From the NCBI GenBank assembly GCA_030035585.1, contig CM057472.1:94733601-94797600 (forward strand): a stretch of DNA of 64,000 bases, in the 5' to 3' direction. Origin of the DNA: Dugong dugon (Eukaryota > Chordata > Mammalia > Sirenia > Dugongidae). Made by a program: the position numbers and the translations under genes. Within the stretch, counting starts at the first letter, position 1. Each line of letters begins with the position of its first letter. This document shows, in pieces, positions 1-10,479 of this stretch. The notes under the pieces are model-generated. The model searched no databases. It was not told the DNA's origin and saw only the letters and a list, made by a program, of their open reading frames with translations.

Positions 1-400
1 AAACAACATTTTTCCCCTTGATTTAGCTCTTTGATTCCTTTTACTTTTTTAGAGTAATTTTGAGAGCATGAAAACATAGATATATTGTCTGAAGGTTAAG
101 GAATTAAGGAGACCAAGAGAAATCCAAGTCATTTTCAATAGATGAGTTGTCTGTTTCTTATCTCACACAATTCAATATTGTGCTAGTACCAGCACACATA
201 AGGTCACTAGGAGCCAGAGCCCGTTTGACAGCAGCTAACAACATCAAGATAGATTATTTCCTAACAGACTTTGACCTCGACAGTAAAATTCAGCATTCTT
301 TTAAGAGGACCTGTCAGAAATCAGCAAATGAGGAGAGCAATGAATTGCAAAGCAACCCCTAGGCTTTACAATACAGGGTGAGTTTAGCAAAAAGTAATAA
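1..400. other. Unique AT-rich DNA, no gene seen
   Basis: No repeat family, splice-flanked reading frame or RNA gene is recognisable. A 71-codon open frame at 147-362 has no recognisable domain and is probably chance. Confidence 0.5.
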
Positions 401-404
401 GTTC

Positions 405-600
405 GGACTTGGGAGACCAGGATGTGTACCGGGGAATGAAGCCTGGTTGTACCATATACTGATCTTGGCAAATTACTTAACCTCTCTTTGACTCAATTTC
501 CTCATCCATGCAATGGCCTAGTAATAACACCTACCTCTTAAAATTATTAATCAGGATTAAACTGTCTAGTTGCTGTCACATGCTTAAAAAGGGCCTTCAT
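405..600 (+). mobile_element. MIR-type SINE, ancient
   Basis: The run with 'caaattacttaacctctctt', then 'tttcctcatccatgcaatgg', then 'aggattaaa' matches the core and 3' half of mammalian-wide MIR in the sense direction. It is diverged and lacks a clear tRNA-like head. Boundaries are approximate. Confidence 0.6.
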
Positions 601-603
601 AAA

Positions 604-800
604 GCCAAAAAACGAACCAGCTGCCATCCAGCCATTTCCAACTCATCGCCACCCCATGTGTTACACAGTAGAACTACTCCATAGGGCTTTCTTGGCTGTA
701 ATTTTTACAGAAGCAGATCACCAGGACTTTCTTCTGTGGTGCACCTTGGGTGAGGTCAAGTGCAAATCATACACCCAACCAAGGGACCCGGGCCTTTGTA
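604..800 (-). mobile_element. AfroSINE, minus strand, diverged
   Basis: Read on the minus strand, this has the AfroSINE tail ('ccatagggctttcttggctg' on the plus strand, with 'gaagcagatcaccagg' further in). It belongs to the variant with the 'gcaaccccatgtg' tail block. The tRNA-like head is largely lost at the right end. Confidence 0.65.
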
Positions 801-1639
801 AAGATCAATTCTTATTACTCTTAGACAAGATGAAGAGAATCTCTGATTTCTTTTTCATTTGGATCTTCACCTGCTTGCAAAATACAGGTTTCAGAGAGTT
901 CTGTGTGGTACTACTGTGGCCCTTTGACAAGATCTTCTCTACGTGCACAGAATGTACTGTGAAAATTTGAATTATCACATGAATTTATGGCAGTATTATA
1001 AGACCTCCTGGTCACAACTACAGAACTGTCAGCACAAGTTTGTTGATTAAAAAAAAAAAGTTTTGGCCAGGAGAGGAGTAAGAGAGAAGGATGTGTGTTA
1101 TTCAGAGTCCTTCCAAGCCCTCAGAAGCAAAGCTCATCCCTCTTTGCCTCAGCACCTTGCACCTCACTCGGCATAATTTCCTTTGACTCTGTCACTGTGA
1201 GGCATTCAACACTTGGTACTTTTGCTTATAACAAGCTTATTCACAAAGAACAGGGCAATTTGCTGTTTGCACCTGGGAAACTGTGTCTTTGCCAATGCCA
1301 ACTGCTAGTTGCAGAGATTTAGGAGGCAGGGGAGGTCTGGCATGCAAATCAGCTGTTGCTTATGACCACTGAGATCAAAGGGAAATGGACTTTAAATGCA
1401 GAGTGATGCAGTCATTGCTGGTATAGATGATAATTTTCCAATAGTGAGGTGGGGTGAAAATGCAAACCTCAATTCCTTTACTCATTTGTTCTAAAAAAAA
1501 AAAATCTTGATCCTATAATGATAGTACAGCATGCCTGCATTTCCAGAACTAGAAAGTAGTTATACCAGATTTGACTCAGCTCCTTGAGAACTCAAAGCCT
1601 TCATTCTTGGCCATTATTCTATGTTGTACCATGTAGAGC
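801..1639. other. Unique DNA, no gene seen
   Basis: I see no recognisable repeat apart from short A-runs near 1049 and 1495. Open frames at 656-970 and 1095-1322 show no domain. The first overlaps the SINE tail. Confidence 0.4.
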
Positions 1640-1850
1640 AATTCAAGGGCCATAATAATAATTATTCAAACATTTATCAATGTATTTCTATGGGTTAGTC
1701 AATCTGTAAAGTGCTTTACATGCAGCCTGACTTCAAAAATACAGTAAAGGGAATGTCATATTACCTCGGATTTGCAAATTAAGAAACAGGTTCAAGGGTC
1801 AAACTGGCCAGACTCAGACTCAGGCCCCATAACTCAAAGCCCATCCTTTT
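1640..1850 (-). mobile_element. Probable MIR fragment, minus strand
   Basis: The order 'aagtgctttacatgc', then 'gcaaattaagaaacagg', then a run like 'caaactggccagactcagac' resembles the reverse complement of MIR (fraction, 'gaggaaactgag', and head blocks). It is very diverged. Confidence 0.35.
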
Positions 1851-1930
1851 TTAAAGGAAACCGTGATAAGACATATAAGAATATGCCTCTGACAGTCTAG
1901 GGTTTGGGGGAAAGACAAATAAGGAAGTAT

Positions 1931-2344
1931 GTTGTTGTTAGGTGCCATTGAGTCGGTTCCAACTCATAGTGACTGTAATGTACAACAGAATGAAACCCTG
2001 CCCAGTCCTGCGCCATCCTCACAATCGTTGTTATGCCTGAGCCCATTGTTGGAGCCACTGTGTCAATTCATCTCATTGAAGGTCTTCCTCTTTTTCACCA
2101 ACCCTCTGCTTTACCAAGCATGATGTCCTTCTCCAGGGACTGATCCCTCCTGATAACATATCCGAAGTATGTGAGACGTAGTCTCACCATCCTTGCTTCT
2201 AAGGAGCATTCTGGTTGTACTTCTTCCGAAACAGATTTGTTCATTCTTTTGGCAGTCCATGGTATATTCAGTATTCTTTGCCAACACCACAGTTCAAAGG
2301 TGTCTTCGTTCTTCCTTATTCATTGTCCAGCTTTCTCATGCATG
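1931..2344 (-). mobile_element. 5'-truncated RTE LINE, 3' end, with perfect TSD
   Basis: The plus strand starts with 'gttgttgttaggtgccattg', the reverse complement of the RTE 3' end (CCTAACAACAAC). It runs back through the C-terminal RTE coding region; the minus-strand frames match the C-terminal part of the plus-strand RTE at 40680-41049. The 11-mer 'taaggaagtat' occurs at 1920-1930 and again at 2345-2355, so the insertion edges are exact. It is about 414 bp long and non-coding now. Confidence 0.92.
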
Positions 2345-2355
2345 TAAGGAAGTAT

Positions 2356-3215
2356 ATAAAACATTAAGAGGCAAAAGAAATACCACGGAAAGAATTTGGA
2401 TGTAAGAGTCTGGAAACTTGAGATCTGGCTCAAATCTGCCAAACTCTTCGTATCAAATTGGATAAGATGTCTTTGCATCAACTCGATGAAATGAGATAAT
2501 TGAATGGATGATTATTACACATCCTACCAGACAGCCGTTCTGAATTTAAATTTCAAATTATTCCTGCAGATTATAAAGATTAGAGTGATTCAAAGGGGAA
2601 AGACCTACTTCTGAAAAGCGTGGACTACATCTGATGTTCCCACTTCATCAGTTTTCTTTCACGTTTCAACTCTATTTTTTGCAATAGGTTGCTTTTATTC
2701 CAAACACTTCATAGAATTGCTTTGATAGTGATCTCCAATGACTTCATACAAGCCAAATCCAATGGTGCAGATTTCTTAGTGTTTTCTTGACTTCCCTACA
2801 GCATTCAGGAACTATTTTATTTTTACATTTTTCCTATTATTATATCACTTAGAGGATCTTTTTCTGAGCCATACTCCTTTATTGGATTCTGATGAAAGCT
2901 ATGAGATCTTTCCCTGGAAAATTACACTTACCCATAAAAACACATCTCTACATACGGTTGCAGGGTGTGACCCACAGTGTCAAATACTGCATGGTGCTCA
3001 AGAAGAATGGGACTAAATGAAGTCCTTTGAATTTGACAATATGAAGGATTTTATAAATCTCTACTGTTGAAGGTTGGACAAAAAGTCAGGTTGCAAGTGA
3101 CTATAGAGGGAGGAATTTGAAACAATGAATGTATTGGAATTTTGTAGGATTTAATGTTGAAAATCAAAATATTTAAACAAAATATGTTACTTCTGCGAAA
3201 TAGAACCAATCTTTT
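2356..3215. other. Unique AT-rich DNA, no gene seen
   Basis: No repeat or gene is recognised between the RTE and the L1 target site. The last part ('tcaaactcattatttt', 3216-3231) is the L1 target duplication. Confidence 0.45.
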
Positions 3216-3239
3216 TCAAACTCATTATTTTTTTTTATA

Positions 3240-3610
3240 TATATTTTATTGTACTTCAGGTGAAGGCTTACAGAACAAATAGTTTCTCATAAAACAGTAG
3301 TACACATGTTGTTTTATGACATTGGTTAACAACCGCACAACATATCAACCTTCTAATATCTCAACCTTTTTTGTTTTTTGGAGAAAATACACATAGCCAA
3401 AGATACACAGTTTCAAAAATTTCTACATGCACAGTTCAGTGACATTGACTACGCTCTTCCAATTGTGCTGTTAGTTATTCTCACTTAAGATGAAGGCTTA
3501 CAGAACAAAATAGTTTCTCATTTAACAGTTACTACTAATGTTGCCCTATGACAATGGTTAACAATCTCACAACACATCAACAATATCCTTACTCAATCTT
3601 GTGTTCCCTA
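3240..3610 (-). repeat. Internal duplication in L1#1 3' UTR
   Basis: The block containing 'gaaggcttacagaacaaa' occurs at about 3262 and again at about 3492, a spacing of 230 bp. Each copy is followed by a block like 'tagtttctcat...acagt...ggttaacaa...caacatatcaac', so roughly 100-120 bp are duplicated and diverged. L1#2 carries the same arrangement (near 46216 and 46442, spacing 226), so the duplication predates both insertions. Its function is unknown. Confidence 0.85.
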
Positions 3611-4417
3611 TCACCAGCTTCCTTGTCCCCTTCTGCCTTCTGGCCCTTGTCACTGGACTGCTGTACCTCGTTAGTCTCATTTGGTTTTACGGGGCTGTCC
3701 ACTCCCAGGCTGAACAGTGAACCTCGGAGGTAACTTCACCACTGAGCTAAAAGGGTGTCTGGGGACCATATTCTAGAGGTTTCTCCAGTCTCCTCTAGGC
3801 CAGTAAATCTGGTCTTTTTCTTTTTTTTATGTGAGTTAGAATTATGCTCTACATCCTTCTCCAGCTCTGTCCAGAACCTTCTGTAGTGATCCTGGTTAGA
3901 GCAGTCAGTGGTGGTAGCTGGGCACCATCTAGCTGTACTGGACTCAGTCCGGTGGAGGCCTTGGTAGCTGTGGACAATTAGTCCTTCGGACTAATCTTTT
4001 CCTTGTATCCTGTTCTCTTCATTCTCCCTTGCTCCCGAAGGGATGAGACCAGTGGAATATCTTAGATGGCCACTCACAGGCTTTTAAGACCGCAGACACT
4101 ACTCACCAAGGTAGAATGGAGAGCACTGTCAATATAAGATGTGTCATGCCAATTGAGCTAGATGTTCCTCAAGACCATGGTCCCCAGAGCCCTCCGCCCA
4201 GCAATTCAGTCCCTCAGGGAGTTTGGATGTGTCTATGGGGCTTCCATGACCTTTCCTTGTACAGGTTGTACTAGTTTCCCCTGTATTGTGTACTGTCTCA
4301 CCCTTCACCCAAGATACCACTTATCTATTGCCTATTTAGTATTTCCCCCCAACCCCTCACATCCCTGGTAACCAACGAAGACTGTTACATTTTGTGTGTG
4401 AACTTTTTCATGGGTTT

Positions 4418-7400
4418 TTACAATAGCAGTCTCATACAATATTTGTCCTTTTGTGATTGACGTATTTCACTCAGCATAAGGTCCTCCAGTTTCATCCATG
4501 TTATGAGATGCTTCACAGGTTCATTGTTGATCTTTTTCGTTGCATAGTACTCCATTGTATGTATGTACCGTAGTTTGTTTATCCATTCATCTGTTGATTG
4601 GCATTTAGGTCCTTTCCATCATTTTGCTATTGTGAACAATGCTGCCATGAACATAGGTGTGCATATGTCTATTCGAGTGACGACTCTTATTTCTCTAGGA
4701 TATATTCCTAGGAGTGGGATTGCTGGATCAAATGGTAGGTCTATTTCTAGCTTTCAGAGGAAACACCATATCATTTTCCAAAATGGTTGTATCATTTTGC
4801 ATTCTCACCAGCAGTGCATAAGAGTTCTCATCTCCCCGCAGACCCTCCAACATTTGTTATTTCCAGTGTTTTTGATTCGTGCCAGTAATGCCAGGGTGAG
4901 ATGGTATCTCATTGTGGTTTTAATTTGCGTTTCTCTAATGGCTAGTGATCGCGAGCATTTCCTCATGTGTCTGATGACCTTTTGAATTTCTTCTTTGGTG
5001 AAGTGTCTGTTCATTTCCTTTGACCATTTTTTGATAGGATTATTTGTCTTTTTGTTGTAGAGGTGTTGGATTTTCTTGTAGATTATGGAGATTAGACCTT
5101 TGTCTGACTTCTACTGTCCAAAAATTTTTTTCCCAGTCTGTAGGTTCTCTTTTGACTCTTTTGGTGAAGTCTTTTGAAGAGCATAGGTGTTTGATTTTTA
5201 GAAGATCCTAGTTATCTAGATTATCTGTTGGGTTTTGTGCGTTGATGGTTATGGTTTGTATCCTGTTAATGCCGTATATTAAGGCCTGAAGTTTTGGTCC
5301 TATTATTTCTTCTATGAACTTTAGAGTTTTAGGCTTTATATTCAGGTCTTTGAACCATTTTGAAATAGTTTTTGTATATGGTGTGAGGTATGGGTCCTCT
5401 TTCATTTTTTTGCAAATGGATATCCAGTTTTGCCAGCACCATTTGTTAAAAAGACTGTCTTTTCCCCATTTGATGGACTTTGGGCCCTTGTCGAAGATCA
5501 GGTGACCATAGGTGGATGGATTTACATCTGGGTTCTCAATTCTGTTCCATTGGTCAATGTATATGTCGTGGTACCAGTACCAGGCTGTTTTGACTAGTGT
5601 AGCTGTATAGTAGTCTCTCAAGTCAGGTAGCGTGAGTCCTCCAACTTTATTCTTCTTCTTCAGTAGTGCTTTACTTATTCGGGGGTTCTTCCCTTTCCAT
5701 ATAAAGATAATGATTAGCTTTTCCATCTCTTTGAAGAATGTTGCTGGTATTTGGATCGGGATTGCATTGTATTTGTAGATTGCTTTGGGTAGAATTGCCA
5801 CTTTCACAATGTTGAGTCTGCCTATCCATGAGCATGGTATGTTTTTCCATTTATGTAGGTCCCTTTGGGTTTCATGCAGTAGTGTTTTATAGTTTATTTT
5901 TTATAAGTCTTTTACATCCCTGGTCAGATTTATTCCTAAGTATTTTATCTTTTTAGGGGCTATTGAAAATGGTAATGATTTCCTGATTTCATTTTCATCG
6001 TTCTCCTTACTGGTGTATAGGAATCCAACTGATTTTTGAATGTTTATCTTGTATCCTGCTACTCTGCTGAATCTTTCTATTAGTTCGTGGAGTCTTTAGG
6101 GTTTTCTATGTATAGTATCATCATCTGCAAACAGGGACAGTTTATCTTCTTCATTACCAATTTGGATGCCCTTTATTTCTTTTTCTTGCCTTATCGCTCT
6201 AGCTACAACTTCCAGCACAATGTTAAATAGGAGTGGTGATAAAGGGCATCCTTGTCTTGTTCCTGTTTTCAAGGGGAATGTTTTCAGCCTCTCTCCATTA
6301 AGAATGATGTTGGCTTTTGGTTTTGCATAGATGCCCTTTATTATGTTGAGAAATTTCCCTTCTATACCTATTTTATTGAGAGTTTTTATCAGGAATGGGT
6401 GTTGGACTTTGTCAAATGCCTTTTCTGCGTCAATTGAGATGATCATGTGATTCTTTTCTTTCCTTTTATTTATGTGGTGGATTACGTTGATTGATTTTCT
6501 AATGTTGAACCATCCTTCCATACCGGGTATGAATCCTACTTGGTCGTGGTGCATTATTTTTTTGATATGATGCTGAATTCTATTGGCTAGAATTTTGTTG
6601 AGAATTTTTGCATCTATATTCATGAGAGATATTGGTCTGTAATTTTCTTTTTTTGTGATGTCTTTGCCTTGTTTCGGTATCAGCATTATGCTGGCTTCAT
6701 AGAATGAATTTGGAAGTGTTGCTTCCTCTTCTATGCTCTGAAATAGCTTGAGTAGAACTGCTACAAGCTCTTCTGTAAATGTTTTGTAGAATTCTCCAGT
6801 GCAGCCATCTGGGCCAGGGCTTTTTTTGGTTGGGAGTTTTTTTATTACCTTTTCAATCTCTTCTCTTGTTATGGGTCTGTTCAGATTTTCAACATCACTT
6901 TGTTGTAGTTTGGGTAGGCCGTGTGTTTCTAGAAATTTATCCATTTCCTCTGGGTTTTCAAATTCGTTGAAGTATAGTTTTTCATAATATTCTGTTATAA
7001 TCCTTTTTATTTCAGTTGGGTCTGTTGTAATTTCCCCCATTTCATTTCTTATTTGGGTTATTTGTATCTTCTCCTGTTTTTCTTTCATCAGTCTGGCCAG
7101 TGGTTTGTCAATTTTGTTGATTCTTTCAAAGAATCAACTTTTGCTTTTGTTGATTCTTTCTATTGTTTTTCTGTTGTTTATTTCATTTATTTCTGTTCTG
7201 ATCTTTACTATTTCCTTTCTTCTGGTGGTTGTGGGCTTTTTCTGCTGTTCTCTTTCTATTTGTTTGAGTTCTGTAGTTAATGTTTTGATTTTGTCCCTTT
7301 CTTCTTTTTTCATATGTGCATCTATTGCTATAAATTGTCCTCTGAGGACTGCCTTTGCTGTGTCCCAAAGGTTTTGGTATGATGTGTTTTCATTCTCATT

Positions 7401-8204
7401 TGATTCTAGGAATTTTTTGATTCCATCTCTGATTTCTTCTATTACCCACTGATGTGTAAGCAGGGTATTATTCAGTTTCCATGTAGTTGATTTTTCATCC
7501 TTGCTCTTTCTAGTGTTAATTTCTACCTTGATGGCATTGTGGTCAGAGAAGATACTGTGAATTATCTCAACGTTGTGGCCTAAGATGTGGTCTATTCTGG
7601 AGAACGTTCCATGTGCATTCGAAAAGAATGTGTACTTTGCAGCAGTTGGATGGATTGTTCTATATATGTCTATTAGGTCTACTTGGCTGATTGTGCCCTT
7701 TATGTCTTCTGTATCTTTGCTGAGTTTCTTCTTAGTTGTTCTGTCCTTTACTGACAGTGGTGTGTTGAAGTCTCCTACTATTATTGTGGAACTGTCAGTT
7801 TCTCTTTTCAGTGTTGTTAGAGTTTTTTTTATGTATTTTGGAGCCCTGTCATTGGGTGCGTAGATGTTTATTATGGTTATGTCTTCATGATGGATCATCC
7901 CCTTAATCATTATATAGTGTCCTTCTTAGTGTTCTATGGTAGATTTTGTGTTAAAGTCTATTTTATCTGAGATTAGAATTGCCACTTCTGCTCTTTTTTG
8001 GTAGTTGTTAGCTTGATATATTTTTTTCCAACCTTTGATTTTTAATAAATTGACATCTTTGTTTCTAAGGTGTGTCTCTTGTAGACAGCATATTGATGGA
8101 TACTGTTTTCTTATCCATTCTGCCACTCTCCGTCTCTTTATGGGTGCATTGAGTCCATTTACATTCTGTGTACTTACTGATAGATGTGAGTTTGTTGCTG
8201 TCAT
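4418..8204 (-). pseudogene. L1#1 ORF2 (endonuclease-reverse transcriptase), broken
   Basis: ORF2 encodes the L1 nicking endonuclease and reverse transcriptase that copy L1 RNA into the genome. The start is set at 8204 (MTATNSHLS, the usual L1 ORF2 opening). The endonuclease has NVNGLNAP, LQETH (catalytic Glu at residue 43), a GDFNTPLS block, RIDHILG and SDHNAI; an in-frame loss of about 8 residues lies before SDH. The RT has [26 protein letters not shown] and FADD (6120-6131). The C-terminal Cys/His-rich part is near 4805-4900. Lesions include TAA at about 7926-7928, TGA near 7134, a 2-bp deletion just after FADD, a 13-bp loss near 6085, a stop at 5208 and TGA at 4619-4621. The terminal TAA is at 4418-4420. 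Total length fits the usual ~1,270-residue ORF2. Confidence 0.95.
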
Positions 8205-8627
8205 TTTGTAGTGCTTTTTTTTGTGGTGCTGACGTTTTCTTTGTTCTTCTTACTCTCTTGTGCTGAGTTACTTTTGTTTGTGGATTTTGTGTTCATTTCT
8301 TTTGTTTCTGCAGGTTTTGTTTTTGCTGAGACTTTATGTTTTTCCTCTTTTTTTAATGAGTATGTCTCTTAACTTCCCTTGTGGTTACCATGAATTTTAC
8401 CCTTATCTTTCTAATTTTGAAGCAGTCTACCATTACTTGGTATCACCTTGCCTTCCTCTCCATTAGAAGGTTCTATACCTATGCCGTTTATTCCCTCATT
8501 CATTGTTTTGATGTTGTTGTCATCCATCGATTGACTGCTCTGATTCCCTGTTGTATTTATTTTGGTTTTGGATAGTGCTTGAGAGTTCATTTCCTAGATT
8601 GGTACCTGGCTCGTACGATCCTGTGTC
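8205..8627 (-). other. L1#1 inter-ORF spacer, about 420 bp
   Basis: The segment lies between the ORF1 stop (8628) and the ORF2 start (8204). It is about 423 bp; human L1 has a spacer of tens of bp. L1#2 has a matching spacer (51171-51603, 433 bp), so the length belongs to the family. No domain is visible in it. Confidence 0.75.
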
Positions 8628-9622
8628 CTAGGTCCTGCCTGAGGGCTGAAGCTGTTTGTCCACAGATCGAAGAAATCCCTTTAATAATTCTGGTAAGTTT
8701 GGTCTGACTTTTACATATTCCCTTAGTTTCTGTTTATCTGGAAATGACCTAATTTCACCATCAAATTTGAACGAGAGTTTTGCAGGATATATTATTCTTG
8801 TCTGACAATTTTTTTCTTTCAAGATTTTATATATGTCATCCCACTGCCTTCTTGCCTGCATGGTTTCTGCCAAATAATCTGAGCTTAGTCTTATTGTTTC
8901 ACCTCTGTATGTGACTTCTTTTTTTTCACGAGCTGCTCTCAGGATTCTTTGTTTGTCTTTTGTTTTGGTGAGTGTGAATATGATATGCCTTGGTGATTTT
9001 CTTTTGGGGTCTCTTCTATATGGGGTTCGTTGAGCTTCTTGGATGGCCAGCTTTTCATCTTTCATGATGTTGGGGAAGTTTTCTGTCAGCAGTTCCTCAG
9101 TGATCCTCTCTCTGTTTTCTGTTTTCTCCCCCTGTTCTGGAATGCCAATCTCTTGTAAATTTTTGCTTTTAATTGTGTCCCACATAGCTCTCAGGGTCTC
9201 TTCATTTTTCTTTGTTCTTTTTTCTGAGTTTTCCTGAAATAGAGTTGTATCCAAGTGTTTGTCTTCAGTCCACTGATCCTGTATTCCACGGTTTCAAATC
9301 TTCTTCTCAGCCCTTCTATGACATCATCCATTTCTGAAATCTTGTTTATCTTTTGGATTTCTAATTGTTGTTTTTGTATAATTTCTAGTTGTGAATTTAT
9401 TTTGGCATTTTGTTCCTGCGTCATCTTCCTGAATTCTTCCAATTTTTTGTCTGTATTTTCCATGAATTTGTCTATTTTTTTCTCATGTTTCTCAGCTTTT
9501 TGCCTCAGTTTTTGGAAAATTCAGAGTATTAGTGATTTGAATTCCCTATCAGGTACTTCTAGTGCATTTTGTTCCACAGGAGAGTCATCTGGTGTTTTAA
9601 TTTGGACGTCTACTGGAGCCAT
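8628..9622 (-). pseudogene. L1#1 ORF1 (RNA-binding chaperone), broken
   Basis: ORF1p is the trimeric RNA-binding protein of the L1 particle. The start is placed at the ATG at 9620-9622 (MAPVDVQIK), which matches MAPVSDQNK in L1#3. An N-terminal coiled coil (EEFRKMTQEQNAKINSQ, heptad-rich) is followed by an RRM-like core (SPRHIIFTLTKTKDKQRIL) and the C-terminal domain (YPAKLSFKFDGEIRSF). Expected length is about 330 residues. It is broken by an in-frame TGA near 9518-9520 and a frameshift where two frames overlap at 9191-9254. The C-terminal 208 codons are open. Confidence 0.93.
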
Positions 9623-10479
9623 CCTGTCCTGTTTTTGTAAATGTTTTGATATTTTTTGCTGTTTTCAGGGCATTCAGTAGATATTTCTCTCGTTTATTGA
9701 CTGTAGATTTGTTTGTTTCATCCCTTTAAAAAAAAAAAAGTTTGAGTATGTCTGAGCAGGCGGACTGCTTGTCCCTTGTTGTTTGGTCATCTGTGCACTC
9801 AATACATTTCACCTCCTTCTCCAACTGGCTGGTTCAGCCACTCAGATGTGGTACAGCAGGGCAGGTCTAGCTGAAGAGGAGCCACTGGGATGGGTTGTTT
9901 GTAGCACTCACCACAGCCACCAGGGTGGTCGGTAGTCAGTACCGGGCAGGTTCCAATAGGCCATGCCTGCACAGCTTGGTGGTGTAATGTCAAGTGCACG
10001 GTGCTGGTAGGCAGGATGCAGTGGGGAGATGGTTGTGTGTGGAGCTAAGCTGGATATGGGAGAGAGGAGAGAGGAACAGGAGCCAAAAGCATACAAACAA
10101 AGAAAAAGGAATGCTAGGGGAGCTTGCCGTTGGAATGGAGAGATGAGAGACTATGAAATGGAGAAAATCAGAAGGGAGAAGAGGAATAAAAGAAAAGAAT
10201 GAACAAATAAAAATCAGAAAGGTAAAGAACCGCAAAGTTCCCAGGGATCCTACCGATGCAGGTATGAGGTCTGGGGAAGTCGCTCTCGGGTTTCACAGCA
10301 CAGCCTGGCCAGAAGGCACAGAGGTATACAACACCTGGTATTCAGGGATCAGAAAGAGAAGGCAGAGATAGAGAGACGAGAAATTGAGCAATGAAGAAAG
10401 ACAAAAGGGAAAAAGAGGGAAAATAAAACAAAACAAATAAAAGAAAAAAAAAAAGGAACAAGAATGATCCCCCAGAAAA

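Noticed and set aside
4563..4985. A 140-codon plus-strand frame in L1#1 with a near-identical twin at 47500-47922 in L1#2
   Set aside because: It is antisense to the ORF2 C-terminus. It is alike in both because the copies are homologous, and it has no recognisable domain.
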